Source: Planctomycetota bacterium (GTDB lineage: Bacteria > Planctomycetota > Phycisphaerae > Phycisphaerales > UBA1924). Taken from it: DNA of 64,000 bases. Every line of letters begins with the position of its first letter. Within the stretch, counting starts at the first letter, position 1. Location of the stretch: positions 1 through 64,000 of the forward strand of contig RFGH01000116.1 in the NCBI GenBank assembly GCA_003696675.1. The letters run 5' to 3'. Shown piece after piece: positions 8,242 to 16,582 of the stretch. Under the pieces are notes generated by a model. That model was not told the DNA's origin. It made no database searches and saw only the letters and a program-made list of their open reading frames with translations. The position numbers and the translations under genes were made by a program.

Positions 8242-9126
8242 ATGAAAGCGAGAGAGATGATGCCCGGTACCCCAGCCCGACTCGGCGCGATGCTTGTGCT
8301 TCTCAGCGGCGGCGTGGCCGCGGCGGACGTGATCTACCAGAACGATTTCACCTCGGGGGCAGGCGTGGAATGGTCGGACCGGACCTTGGGCACGGTGAAC
8401 GCCCCGTTCGGGACTTTCCTTGGTAACTTTGGGCAGGGCACCGTGCGACTCACGCTCGGGCAGCTCGTGGATGACGGGTCGGGCGGGGATGAGCCAGGCG
8501 GCGACGGGGTCGGCAGCGGCGTGAACGGCGGCGTGGCCCACTCGGACACCTCGGCTCGCGGCGGGGGCAACGGCGGCGGGCTCGGCATGGGCAACTTCCC
8601 CACCGCGACCCGCCCGTTCTTTGGCAGCGGTGGCGGTGGCGGCAACGGCGGGGATGACGGCGGCGGCGGCGGGACCGACCCCGGCGTCGGCGCGGGCAGC
8701 TACACCCTGATCTTCGATCTGTACCTGTTCGACTCGTGGGACGGCCGCGACCCGACCTACGGTGTGGACCGCTTCAAGGTGAAGGCGAACGGGACCACCA
8801 TCTTCAACGAGGCACTCGAGACCTTCGAGCCGTGGGAGAACTGGTGGAGCGCGTGGGTCCAGGCGGGCACCGCCGCGTACGACCCGGCGTACAAGGACAT
8901 CATCGTTCCCGAGATCCGGCTGAACTTCACGGTGACGAACCCCGGCGAGCTTCTGACGATCGATTTCATCAGCGAGCAGAACCAGTCCATCCTCGATGAA
9001 AGCTGGGGTGTGGACAACGTGCGCGTGATCCATAACACCGGGCGATCGGGCGCGGCGGTTCCCGCGGCCCCCACCGCCGCGTTGCTTCTCGGCGGGCTCC
9101 TCGGGGCGTCGCGTCGGCGGCGCTGA
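8242..9126 (+). CDS. PEP-CTERM-like exported protein with glycine-rich insertion
   Basis: About 294 residues. The signal peptide includes LGAMLVLLSGGVAAADV. A jelly-roll-type domain begins VIYQNDFTSGAGVEWSD, is interrupted by a Gly/Asp-rich run (8467-8700) and resumes with YTLIFDLYLFDSWDGRD and GVDRFKVKANG. The C-terminus is VPAAPTAALLLGGLL then SRRRR, a PEP-CTERM-like sorting signal with P-A-A-P instead of PEP. Start is uncertain: ATG at 8242, or 8257/8260 just downstream. Probably surface- or envelope-anchored; the sorting enzyme is not in this window. Confidence 0.75.
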   Translation: MKAREMMPGTPARLGAMLVLLSGGVAAADVIYQNDFTSGAGVEWSDRTLGTVNAPFGTFLGNFGQGTVRLTLGQLVDDGSGGDEPGGDGVGSGVNGGVAHSDTSARGGGNGGGLGMGNFPTATRPFFGSGGGGGNGGDDGGGGGTDPGVGAGSYTLIFDLYLFDSWDGRDPTYGVDRFKVKANGTTIFNEALETFEPWENWWSAWVQAGTAAYDPAYKDIIVPEIRLNFTVTNPGELLTIDFISEQNQSILDESWGVDNVRVIHNTGRSGAAVPAAPTAALLLGGLLGASRRRR

Positions 9127-9134
9127 AATGAACA

Positions 9135-9163
9135 CGGCGGGCCGGGGAGAACCCGACCCGCCG
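9135..9163. terminator. Hairpin between convergent genes
   Basis: CGGCGGG (9135-9141) pairs with CCCGCCG (9157-9163), with a further CGGG/CCCG inside. There is no good T-tract. It probably ends the transcripts of both flanking genes. Confidence 0.5.
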
Positions 9164-9191
9164 CGACGGCGAAGAACTGAGAAGCAGAAAA

Positions 9192-9920
9192 TCAGGCGGC
9201 CTTGCGGCGGGTGTTCGTGGCGGTGACGAGGCGCTGGCCGACGGTCCGCTGATCGGGCGTCGCCCGGGTCTCGGCGTCCTCGAGCAGGATCTCGACCATT
9301 TCCAGCGGATGGGCGGCCCAGACATCGGCGCCGATTTCCTCGGCCAGCCCCTCGGCGCGGTTGAAGACACCGCCGCCGACGGCGATCTGGGTCCGGGGGC
9401 ACGCGCCGATGTCGTGCAGCGTGTCGATGAGTTGGCGGATCTCGGGCAGATCCCTCGGCTCGGAGCAGAACATCAACAGCACGTCGGGCTGCGAGTTCTG
9501 CACGGTCTCCTGGATCTCATCGCTCGGGACGGCGCCGCCCGCGAAGCGGACGCGGAAGCCGGCTGCTTCGAGCAGATCGACGGCCATCTGGGCCCCGAGC
9601 TCGGAAGACTCCGAGGGTCCGCAGCAGGCGAACACCGTGCGCCCGGTGCGGGCCGAGCCAGACCACGCGAGCAGGTCGCGGCTGACCTGATCGATCAGGA
9701 CGCGGAGCATGCGGGTGGAGAGGTTGTACGCGAGGGTGGTCATGCGGTCCTCGCGGTACATGCGCTCGATGAGCTCGTACGCGGGCCAGCACAGGTCGGT
9801 CATGATCAGCTCGGGCGTGGCGCCCTGCTTGTGCTGCTCGGAAATGATGCGGCGGGCGGTGTCACGGTTGCCCTCGATCAGGGCTTCGAACAGACGTTCG
9901 GTCACAATCTCGGCGGACAT
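9192..9920 (-). CDS. B12-binding-domain (cobalamin-binding-like) protein lacking the base-off histidine motif
   Basis: A 242-residue cytoplasmic protein. A helical N-terminal part (residues 1-90: LFEALIEGNRDTARRIISEQ, then YELIERMYREDRM) resembles the B12-binding-2 helical bundle of CarH/MetH-like proteins. Residues 95-210 form a Rossmann domain with QPDVLLMFCSEP and VGGGVFN, as in B12_binding. The DxHxxG motif expected after the first strand is replaced by SESSELG. If cobalamin is bound it is probably not by His ligation. There is no fused MerR or enzyme domain. The ATG at 9920 is chosen because GGAG precedes it; the longer open frame upstream is composition noise. Confidence 0.7.
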   Translation of the reverse strand: MSAEIVTERLFEALIEGNRDTARRIISEQHKQGATPELIMTDLCWPAYELIERMYREDRMTTLAYNLSTRMLRVLIDQVSRDLLAWSGSARTGRTVFACCGPSESSELGAQMAVDLLEAAGFRVRFAGGAVPSDEIQETVQNSQPDVLLMFCSEPRDLPEIRQLIDTLHDIGACPRTQIAVGGGVFNRAEGLAEEIGADVWAAHPLEMVEILLEDAETRATPDQRTVGQRLVTATNTRRKAA

Positions 9921-10221
9921 GGGTTCGACTCCGGGTGGGTTCAGAGTTCTTCGTCGTCGTCCCGGCGGGGGAGAAGGTGCCGGGGCAGCCGGGCCACAAC
10001 GGCCGGTGCGGGAAGAGGTATCGAACACAGGCCCGGAAGACGGAGAGCCCATAAGACGCGCCGCGCAGATTGAGCGCGACCACCCGGCAAATCCGGCCCG
10101 AAGAGCGCAAGAGCGTGTTCTTATTGGACCAACACATGAACCGCGTTTCACACGAAGCGGGTCCGAGAAGTCGCAACCAGGGAGATCACACCCCGGCAAT
10201 TACCCCTGATGGCAGAATCAC
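9921..10221. other. Intergenic region upstream of the B12-binding-like gene
   Basis: This 301-base gap holds no convincing gene. On the strand leading to 9920 I see only the Shine-Dalgarno and an imperfect hairpin near 10140-10165 (CCGC...GCGG arms). I looked for a cobalamin riboswitch and did not find a B12-box-like core. No strong -10/-35 pair could be picked. Confidence 0.5.
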
Positions 10222-10716
10222 TTAGGGCCCGGCGGGGCTCGGCGGGGGTTGATCCGGGCGGACCACACCCGGTGCCGCCGAGGCGTGGACCGCGTCCAGG
10301 TTCTCTTTGATCCGCTGCGCCACCAGCTCGGCGGCGGCCCGGTTGCCGAAGGCGCCCGTGTCCAGCTCGACCGAGATCATGGCGTCGGTCAGCGGCTCAA
10401 GGGTCAGGCGCAGCAGGTGGCCCCGGTCCGACCGGATCGCCCAGGACCGCGCCTCGACCTCGCCGTCGTCGAGGCTTTCCCGCTCGTCGCGGATGGTCAG
10501 CTCGAGTCGCTCGATCGCGGCCCGGACCGCGCGGGTCATCTCCTCGAGTGTGCCCTCGTCCACATAATAAAGACGGCCGGACTGCCAGAAGGAGTACCCC
10601 TTCTCGCCCGCGGCGGCCCCGGCTGAGAGTGCGGAAACGGCGGGCACGGCCGCGGCGCAGCCGCCGAGCCAGGCCACGACGGCTCCGGTTGTGACCAGTC
10701 GAGTCAGTCGTTGCAT
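10222..10716 (-). CDS. Small lipoprotein, DUF3568-like
   Basis: A 164-residue lipoprotein: signal region VTTGAVVAWLGGCAA with lipobox Cys near residue 20. The mature part has GYSFWQSGRLYYVDEGT followed by a helix (MTRAVRAAIERLELTI) and a beta-rich tail, the pattern of DUF3568-type proteins (about 130-150 residues, periplasmic face). The C-terminus is Pro-rich. The ATG at 10716 lies inside the end of the M48 protease gene (13-base overlap), so the two are probably co-translated. No specific function is known. Confidence 0.65.
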   Translation of the reverse strand: MQRLTRLVTTGAVVAWLGGCAAAVPAVSALSAGAAAGEKGYSFWQSGRLYYVDEGTLEEMTRAVRAAIERLELTIRDERESLDDGEVEARSWAIRSDRGHLLRLTLEPLTDAMISVELDTGAFGNRAAAELVAQRIKENLDAVHASAAPGVVRPDQPPPSPAGP

Positions 10717-11690
10717 GTGGGGTTGTAGGCGTCGTGGGGGCATCCGTTGCAGCGTCCCGACAGCATCCCGGCGGCCAGCATGGCCTCGTGCTCGGTCATG
10801 ATTGCCGCGGTGTGCTTGGCGGGCGGGAGGGCGCGGAGCCGGGCGAGCAACTCGGATTCATACGCACGCTCACCCATCTCGTAGGCGGGATTGGAGGCTG
10901 CGTTGGAATATTCGCTGGCGAGGATCGTGTCGATCCGTTCGATCCGCGTTTCGGGGAAGGGGTGGGTGGATAGCCACTCGGGCGGACGTCCGGCCGTGCC
11001 CGTCGCGTCGAGGAGCACCTCCATGACCCGACGCTGCGCACGGGGGTCATATCCGGCTCTGGACATGTAGCGCATGCCGAGCGAATCGGCCTGAGACTCC
11101 TCGTCCCGTCCGTACTTGAGCAGGACGACATTGCCGCCCACCGCGAGTGCGGGCACGGCGTACTGGCCGTACTTGCGGACATCGGAGTCCGAGTCCGCCA
11201 CCCCTACCGCGACCGCCGCGGCGCCCAGGGCGATGTTGAAGCCGATCTGCTTGCTCATGCGCTGGTTGGCGTGCCGGGCGGTGACGTGGCCGACCTCGTG
11301 ACCGAGCACACCGGCCATCTCGGCTTCGTTTTCGAGCTTGACCGCGAGCCCGCGGGTCATAAACACCTTGCCGCCGGGGAGCGCAAACGCGTTGATGACA
11401 TCCGAATCAAGCAGAGTGAACTCCCAATCGAGATCCGGCACGCCCGGCTCGACCTGCGCGACCAGTTTGGCCCCGATGCGATCCACATACTGCTGGATCT
11501 GAGGGTCCTGAACGGGCCCGCCGAACTCCTCGGTGAACTGCGGGGCGGCCTCTGCCCCCATCGCCTTCTCCTCGTCCCAGCTGAGCAGGGTCAGGGAACG
11601 GGCACCCGTGGCGGGGTTCACCGAGCAGCCCGTCTGGGCAGATGCACCGGCGAGGATCATCGCGGACAGGATCAGGCATCGAAGCGGCAT
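10704..11690 (-). CDS. M48-family zinc metalloprotease (lipoprotein)
   Basis: A 328-residue envelope metalloprotease similar to BepA/LoiP-type M48 proteins that act on damaged or misfolded envelope proteins. The signal peptide ends at a lipobox-like AQTGCSV (Cys about 22). VLGHEVGHVTARHANQ holds the HEXXH zinc motif (about residues 130-134), and the third ligand Glu lies in GRDEESQADSLGMRYM. STHPFPETRIERI is the conserved C-terminal motif. Oddity: a short Cys-containing tail (GRCNGCPHDAYNPTCND). The ATG at 11690 has a perfect GGAGGT upstream. Translationally overlaps the DUF3568-like lipoprotein, which may be a partner. Confidence 0.9.
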   Translation of the reverse strand: MPLRCLILSAMILAGASAQTGCSVNPATGARSLTLLSWDEEKAMGAEAAPQFTEEFGGPVQDPQIQQYVDRIGAKLVAQVEPGVPDLDWEFTLLDSDVINAFALPGGKVFMTRGLAVKLENEAEMAGVLGHEVGHVTARHANQRMSKQIGFNIALGAAAVAVGVADSDSDVRKYGQYAVPALAVGGNVVLLKYGRDEESQADSLGMRYMSRAGYDPRAQRRVMEVLLDATGTAGRPPEWLSTHPFPETRIERIDTILASEYSNAASNPAYEMGERAYESELLARLRALPPAKHTAAIMTEHEAMLAAGMLSGRCNGCPHDAYNPTCND

Positions 11691-11772
11691 CGGGACCTCC
11701 CGGAGGCATGGATCGTGACGGGCCGCTCCCCGTGGCCCGTGTGGGTGCGTCGGCTGGGGCGGCGGGGGCGAA

Positions 11773-11778
11773 TACGAT
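11773..11778 (+). promoter_or_regulatory. TACGAT hexamer, possible leaderless start of ubiE
   Basis: TACGAT with 5 bases to the ATG at 11784. There is no Shine-Dalgarno in front of this ATG. Confidence 0.45.
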
Positions 11779-11783
11779 GGCCC

Positions 11784-12599
11784 ATGCCAGCCGCGGCCGA
11801 CGAGCAAGAGCGTATCACCCCCGGCTCCTCCACGGGATCCGACGGGACCGTGTGGCGTGATGAAGAACTGGGCACGCTGCATCAGCGGGACGACAAGGCG
11901 GACAAGGTCCGCGCCATGTTCGGCGCGATCGCCCGGTCCTATGACCTCAACAACCGGGTCCATTCGCTCTGGCGGGACGAGGCCTGGCGCCGGACCGCGG
12001 TACGGATGGCCGGCGTCAAACCCGGCGAGTCTGTACTCGACATCGCCTGCGGCACGGGCGACCTGACCCAGGCGTTCGCGCGGATGACCGACGCCCGCGA
12101 GATCGTCGGCGGCGACTTCACGCCCGAAATGCTCGATCTGGCCAGGCACAAGCGGGAGCGGCTGACGCCCGCGGAGCGTGACCGCATCTCGTACATCCAA
12201 GCGGACGCCATGGCCCTGCCCTTCGAGGACGCCCGCTTCGATGTGGTCTCGATCGCATTCGGTATCCGGAATGTCCAACGGCCGGAGGCTGCGCTTGCCG
12301 AGTTCGAGCGGGTGCTGCGCCCGGGCGGGCGGCTGGTGATCCTCGAGTTCGACACCCCCCGCTTTGCTCCGGTCCGGTGGTTCAACAGCTTCTACTGCGG
12401 CCAGATCATGCCCCGCACCGCGACCTGGATCAGCCGGGACCGCTCAGGGGCGTATCGCTACCTGCCCCGATCGGTGTCCAGCTTCATGAAGCGGGAGGAA
12501 CTGGCGGCGGCGATGGTGCGGGCCGGCTTCGTGGAGATCCGGCAAAAGGTGCTCACACTCGGAATCTGCGTGTGCTCGGTCGGGGTCAAGCCGTCCTGA
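11784..12599 (+). CDS. ubiE: Demethylmenaquinone/ubiquinone methyltransferase
   Basis: A 271-residue SAM-dependent C-methyltransferase for the last ring methylation of menaquinone (menG/ubiE family). It starts with an extension of about 35 residues, then DKVRAMFGAIARSYDLNNR, SAM motif I VLDIACGTGDLT, the acidic loop EIVGGDFTPEML, ADAMALPFEDARFDVVSIAF, GIRNV, and GGRLVILEF. The family is usually about 230-250 residues, so the N-terminal extension is slightly unusual. The start was chosen at 11784 because a TANNNT hexamer sits 5 bases upstream. It is divergent from the M48 gene and about 125 bases before typA. Confidence 0.92.
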   Translation: MPAAADEQERITPGSSTGSDGTVWRDEELGTLHQRDDKADKVRAMFGAIARSYDLNNRVHSLWRDEAWRRTAVRMAGVKPGESVLDIACGTGDLTQAFARMTDAREIVGGDFTPEMLDLARHKRERLTPAERDRISYIQADAMALPFEDARFDVVSIAFGIRNVQRPEAALAEFERVLRPGGRLVILEFDTPRFAPVRWFNSFYCGQIMPRTATWISRDRSGAYRYLPRSVSSFMKREELAAAMVRAGFVEIRQKVLTLGICVCSVGVKPS

Positions 12600-12723
12600 G
12601 GCCATCCCGGCGGCCTTCGATGATCTCGGAGACAGGAAACCGGACGAAAGTTGGTTTTCCGGGCGGGGTTCCTATGCTTTGGGCCCGCAAGCCTTTGGTC
12701 CCACGGGACCTTGTGAGATCAGC

Positions 12724-14625
12724 ATGACCATGACCGCCGAGACGGGAGCGATCGCCTCGCTCCGCAATGTTGCCATCATCGCCCATGTCGACCACGGAAA
12801 GACCTCGCTGGTGGACAACCTGCTCAAGCAGTCGGGCAACTTCCGCGCCGGCGAGCTGGAGAAGCTCGAGGGCGGCCAGCACGGCCTGATCATGGACAGC
12901 AACCCGCTCGAGCGGGAGCGCGGCATCACCATCCTGTCCAAGAACTGCGCGGTCAACTATGTCGCCAAGGACAACACCGTCTATCGCATCAATGTGATCG
13001 ACACCCCGGGCCACGCCGATTTTGGCGGCGAGGTCGAGCGTGTGCTGCGCATGGCCGACGGCTGCTTGCTGGTCGTCGACGCGTACGAGGGCCCCATGCC
13101 CCAGACCCGCTTCGTGCTCGGAAAGGCCCTCGAAGCCGGGCTCAAGCCCGTGGTCGTGGTCAACAAGTGCGACCGCCCCGACGCCGACCCCCAGCGCGTG
13201 GTCAACGAGTGTTTCGACCTGCTCGTCGCCCTCGGCGCCGAGGACCACGCACTGGACTTCCCCGTGGTGTACGCCTCGGCCAAGGAGGGCTGGGCCAGCG
13301 ACCACTGGCCCGCGGACGGTGCCAAGGACCTCCAACCGGTCTTCGAAGCGATCATCCGTCATGTCCCCCACCCCGATGTGTATATCGAAAAGCCCCTGCG
13401 CATGCAGATCACCACGCTGGACTACTCCGAGTACATCGGGCGGATCGGCGTCGGCCGCGTGTATCAGGGCTCGATCAAGGCCGGCATGCCCGTCGTCCTT
13501 GTCAAGCGGGACAAGGACGGCAACACCAAGAACATCAACGCCAAGATCGGAACACTCCAGGGCTTCGCCGGGCTCGGCAAAGTCGATCGTCCCCGCGTCG
13601 ACGCCGGCGACCTGTGCGCGATTTCCGGCATCGACGACCTGGACATCGGTGACACCATCTGCGACCCCGACCACCCCGACGCGATGGACGCCGTGACCAT
13701 CGACGAACCGACCATCTCGATGCTCTTCCGCATCAACGACTCGCCCTTCGCCGGTCAGGAAGGCGAATATGTCACCAGCCGCCAGATCCGGGCACGCCTC
13801 GAACGAGAGCTCGAGCACAATGTGGCCCTGCGGGTCGAGCCCGGCCGCGGCACAGACGAGTTTGTGGTCTCCGGACGCGGCGTGCTGCACCTGGGTATTC
13901 TGCTCGAGACCATGCGACGCGAGGGCTACGAGCTGTGCGTCGGACGCCCCATCGTGATCGAGCGTGAAATCAACGGCGTGATGTGCGAGCCGGTCGAGGA
14001 ACTGGTCATCGACTGCCCGAACGACTCGGTCGGTTCGGTGATGATGCTGGTCGGCGAGCGGAAGGGCACCATGCTCAAGATGGAGCCCCGCGGCGACACC
14101 GTCACCCACTGCGTCTTCGAGATCACCAGCCGCGCCCTGATCGGGCTGCGCAGCAAAGTGCTCACGGCCACCCAGGGCGAGGGCATCATGCACCACACCT
14201 TCCTGCGGTTTGATCCTGTCAGCGGGGAACGGCCGCGACGCAACTCGGGTGCCCTCATCGCTTCGGAGTCCGGCCAGGTCACCGCCTACGCCGCCGAGCT
14301 GCTGCACGACCGAGGGGTGCTCTTCGTCAAACCAGGCGACAAGGTCTACGCCGGACAGGTCGTCGGCGAACACAACCGCAGCAACGATCTGACGGTCAAT
14401 ATCGCCCGCGTCAAAAAGCTCGACAACATGCGCAGCGCTAACAAGGAAGCAACAGTCACCCTTAAGGCAGCCCGTGAGATCGGGCTCGAGGCCGGGCTCG
14501 AATACATCGAGGACGATGAACTGCTCGAGCTGACCCCCAAAAACATCCGCATCCGCAAGCAGATTCTTGACGAGTCGCTGCGCAAGCGGGCCGAGCGCCA
14601 GGCGAAGTCGGCCGCGGAGAGCTGA
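12724..14625 (+). CDS. typA: Ribosome-associated translational GTPase BipA/TypA
   Basis: A 633-residue EF-G-like GTPase that binds the ribosome and helps 50S assembly and stress or cold growth. All G motifs are present: HVDHGKTSL (G1), ERGITI (G2), [12 protein letters not shown] (G3), NKCDRPD (G4) and SAKEGW (G5). TypA-specific C-terminal sequences include [20 protein letters not shown] and [14 protein letters not shown]. Length matches the family (about 600-640). The ATG at 12724 is chosen over an in-frame TTG at 12679. A TATGCT at 12673-12678 may be the -10, giving a short leader of about 40 bases. Confidence 0.96.
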   Translation: MTMTAETGAIASLRNVAIIAHVDHGKTSLVDNLLKQSGNFRAGELEKLEGGQHGLIMDSNPLERERGITILSKNCAVNYVAKDNTVYRINVIDTPGHADFGGEVERVLRMADGCLLVVDAYEGPMPQTRFVLGKALEAGLKPVVVVNKCDRPDADPQRVVNECFDLLVALGAEDHALDFPVVYASAKEGWASDHWPADGAKDLQPVFEAIIRHVPHPDVYIEKPLRMQITTLDYSEYIGRIGVGRVYQGSIKAGMPVVLVKRDKDGNTKNINAKIGTLQGFAGLGKVDRPRVDAGDLCAISGIDDLDIGDTICDPDHPDAMDAVTIDEPTISMLFRINDSPFAGQEGEYVTSRQIRARLERELEHNVALRVEPGRGTDEFVVSGRGVLHLGILLETMRREGYELCVGRPIVIEREINGVMCEPVEELVIDCPNDSVGSVMMLVGERKGTMLKMEPRGDTVTHCVFEITSRALIGLRSKVLTATQGEGIMHHTFLRFDPVSGERPRRNSGALIASESGQVTAYAAELLHDRGVLFVKPGDKVYAGQVVGEHNRSNDLTVNIARVKKLDNMRSANKEATVTLKAAREIGLEAGLEYIEDDELLELTPKNIRIRKQILDESLRKRAERQAKSAAES

Positions 14626-14876
14626 GCGATGAATCGCCGGACGCTGCGGACCGTCGCAGGCTACGGCGGACTAAGTTGCGATCGCTGTTTCGATCGCTTC
14701 CCTGCTGACCGCTGGCCCACCAGTATCGAGACGCTGCCGCTCGTTTCATAGCAACCCGATTGGGACCGGCTGCTCGTGGCACTCCGGCGTCGTTGCCGGC
14801 TGTATCCCCGGTCCGAATGCTTTCGTGAAGTCTTGGAGCTGGGCACGGCCCACGCCCGATGCGGCAGACGCGGCCC

Positions 14877-15839
14877 TCAACCCTTGTTGCCGGCGAGCCG
14901 TACCTCGATCGGCTGGTCCGTCTTGAGGTTCGTGTCCCGCTGCGGGAAGGGGATTTGCACCTTATGCTCGCGGAACAGCTCGTCAATGCGGTAGCGGATC
15001 TTCGATTCGATCGTCAGCTTGTCCAGCGTGTTCTTCGGTTGGATCCAGAAGTGCGTCTCGAACACCAGGGCCGAATCCGCGAAATCGGTGAACAGCACGG
15101 CCGACTCCCGGTCGTTGAGCACCCGATCATTTTCATGCACCGCCTGCTCGAGCAGGCGCGTCACGAGGGCCGTGTCAGATCCGTATGCCACCCCCACCGT
15201 CACGCTCGAACGCACCCTGCTGGTCGGCAGCCAAAGGTTGCTGATCCGGTTCTCGAGGATGTACGAGTTCGGGATGATCACCGTCGTGCCGAGGTAGTCC
15301 TCGATGTGCGTGGCCCGCGCCCCGATCCGCTTGACCGTGCCCATCTTGTCGTCGATCACCACCAGGTCCCCCACCGAGATGGGACGCTCGATGAGGATGA
15401 TCAGCCCAGAGATGAAGTTGCTCACGATGTTCTGGCTGCCGAAGCCCACGCCCAACGCCACGATGCCGCCGAACAGCGTGAACACCGTCAGCGGAACCCC
15501 GGCCACCTGCAGCGCGATCATCACCGCCACCGCCAGCAGCGTGTAATAAAGGATCGCCTGCAGGGCCGACGCCGCACCCTTGTTGACCCGCATCCGCGGC
15601 AGCACGCGCTGCCCGACCCGGGTCGCGATCAGCCGCGCGGCCAGCACCCCTGCGACCAGCACCAGCACCGCTATGACGATCTGCGAAACCGCGACCTCGG
15701 TATCCCCGACACGGAACAGCCGATAATCCCAGATCTGCCCCGCCAACGCGACGGGATCGAACCCTTCGGCCCCGATGGGGTCCTGATCAACAGGGGCGAA
15801 AGTCGGGGTTTCCTCGGCGGGAGTGCTCGCGGCTTGCAT
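14877..15839 (-). CDS. MscS-family mechanosensitive ion channel
   Basis: A 320-residue inner-membrane protein. Three to four hydrophobic segments come first, then the pore-lining helix and beta domain with family signatures: GGIVALGVGFGSQNIVSNFI, IERPISVGDLVVI, GATHIEDYLGTTVIIPNS, and a cytosolic alpha/beta part ending in a Lys-rich tail. It opens under membrane tension and releases solutes on osmotic downshock. The ATG at 15839 has TAGGAT 6 bases upstream (either a -10 for a leaderless mRNA or an AGGA ribosome site). The 251-base gap between its stop and typA holds no gene I can support. Confidence 0.92.
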   Translation of the reverse strand: MQAASTPAEETPTFAPVDQDPIGAEGFDPVALAGQIWDYRLFRVGDTEVAVSQIVIAVLVLVAGVLAARLIATRVGQRVLPRMRVNKGAASALQAILYYTLLAVAVMIALQVAGVPLTVFTLFGGIVALGVGFGSQNIVSNFISGLIILIERPISVGDLVVIDDKMGTVKRIGARATHIEDYLGTTVIIPNSYILENRISNLWLPTSRVRSSVTVGVAYGSDTALVTRLLEQAVHENDRVLNDRESAVLFTDFADSALVFETHFWIQPKNTLDKLTIESKIRYRIDELFREHKVQIPFPQRDTNLKTDQPIEVRLAGNKG

Positions 15840-15845
15840 GGGTCC

Positions 15846-15851
15846 ATCCTA
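15846..15851 (-). promoter_or_regulatory. TAGGAT hexamer upstream of the MscS gene
   Basis: Minus-strand TAGGAT with 6 bases to the ATG at 15839. It may be a -10 element or AGGA acting as Shine-Dalgarno. Confidence 0.4.
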
Positions 15852-16032
15852 ACCCCATCCTGACGAGCGGGATGCGAGACGAATCCGACGAGCCGGCCGA
15901 CCAGATCGATCCGCCGCCCGGCTCGCCCCGAGCGGGGAACAGGGCTAACCTTGCGGTCCCCGCGACGGGCCGGGTTCGAGCCGGGTGGATATCCCGCCCC
16001 GAGCCCCGTGCGGCAGCTGATCGGAGCACCCC

Positions 16033-16365
16033 ATGTCGACCTACGCCATCATCGAAGAATCCGGCGGCCAGCGCAAGGTCCAGCAGGACGAGCAGATCCT
16101 CATCGACTTGGTCAACGGCGGCCAGAGCAAGCCCGGCGACACCATCACCGTCGACAAGGTCTTGGTCGTCGGCGCCCCGGGCGGGTCGGCCAAGATCGGC
16201 ACCCCCTATGTCAAGGGAGCCTCGGTCACCCTCGAGATCACCGAGCCGGTCGTCATGGGTGACAAACTCGTCATCCGTAAGTTCCGCACCAAGAACACCT
16301 ACGAGCGCAAAACCGGTCATCGCCAGCGCTACACCCGGGCCACCGTGAAGTCGATCATCGGCTGA
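16033..16365 (+). CDS. rplU: 50S ribosomal protein L21
   Basis: A 110-residue ribosomal protein of the large subunit that contacts 23S rRNA. It begins MSTYAIIEESGGQRKVQQDE and ends with the basic tail RKTGHRQRYTRATVKSIIG, the family signature. Length is normal. GGAG precedes the ATG. rpmA (L27), which usually follows, is not next to it; a strong terminator follows the stop, so rplU is monocistronic here. Confidence 0.97.
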   Translation: MSTYAIIEESGGQRKVQQDEQILIDLVNGGQSKPGDTITVDKVLVVGAPGGSAKIGTPYVKGASVTLEITEPVVMGDKLVIRKFRTKNTYERKTGHRQRYTRATVKSIIG

Positions 16366-16390
16366 TCGCCCTACTCTGATTCAAAGCCCG

Positions 16391-16424
16391 AACAGACCCC
16401 CTTTATCAAGGGGGTCTGTTTATT
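16391..16424 (+). terminator. Intrinsic terminator after rplU
   Basis: A perfect 13-bp stem: AACAGACCCCCTT (16391-16403) pairs with AAGGGGGTCTGTT (16408-16420) around TATC, followed by TTTATT-type bases. Confidence 0.9.
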
Positions 16425-16487
16425 CAGACATCCCCCCACCGCGGACGACCGATAAACGCTAGTCCAATGACTTTCAAGACTTTGTCG

Positions 16488-16516
16488 TTGGTCTTCAGCT
16501 TTCCCCGGGGTACGCT
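16488..16516 (+). promoter_or_regulatory. Promoter of the PEP-CTERM gene at 16583
   Basis: TTGGTC (16488-16493), a 17-base spacer, then TACGCT (16511-16516). The expected transcript leader is about 60 bases. Confidence 0.45.
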
Positions 16517-16582
16517 TGCTGGAGAGAGAAGGGCGTTCCGGGGAGGCACGCCTACAGACCCGTCTAAGAGAGTGAGATAGCC

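Noticed and set aside
8560-8690. Repetitive GGCGGG-rich DNA as a tandem repeat or CRISPR-like array
   Set aside because: Units are irregular and in coding phase; it is a Gly-rich protein segment.
9921-10221. Cobalamin riboswitch upstream of the B12-binding-like gene
   Set aside because: No B12-box-like conserved core found; only an imperfect hairpin is present.
12586-14373. 595-residue open frame on the minus strand
   Set aside because: It lies opposite typA, which has all GTPase motifs. The frame is a codon-bias shadow in G+C-rich DNA.
14626-14876. Open frames in the gap between typA and mscS
   Set aside because: No ribosome site, no motif, Ser/Arg-rich composition; the frames are continuations of shadows of typA.
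15960-16032. GGTTCGAGCC, a T-loop-like sequence before rplU
   Set aside because: No acceptor, D or anticodon stems could be built around it, so it is not a tRNA.
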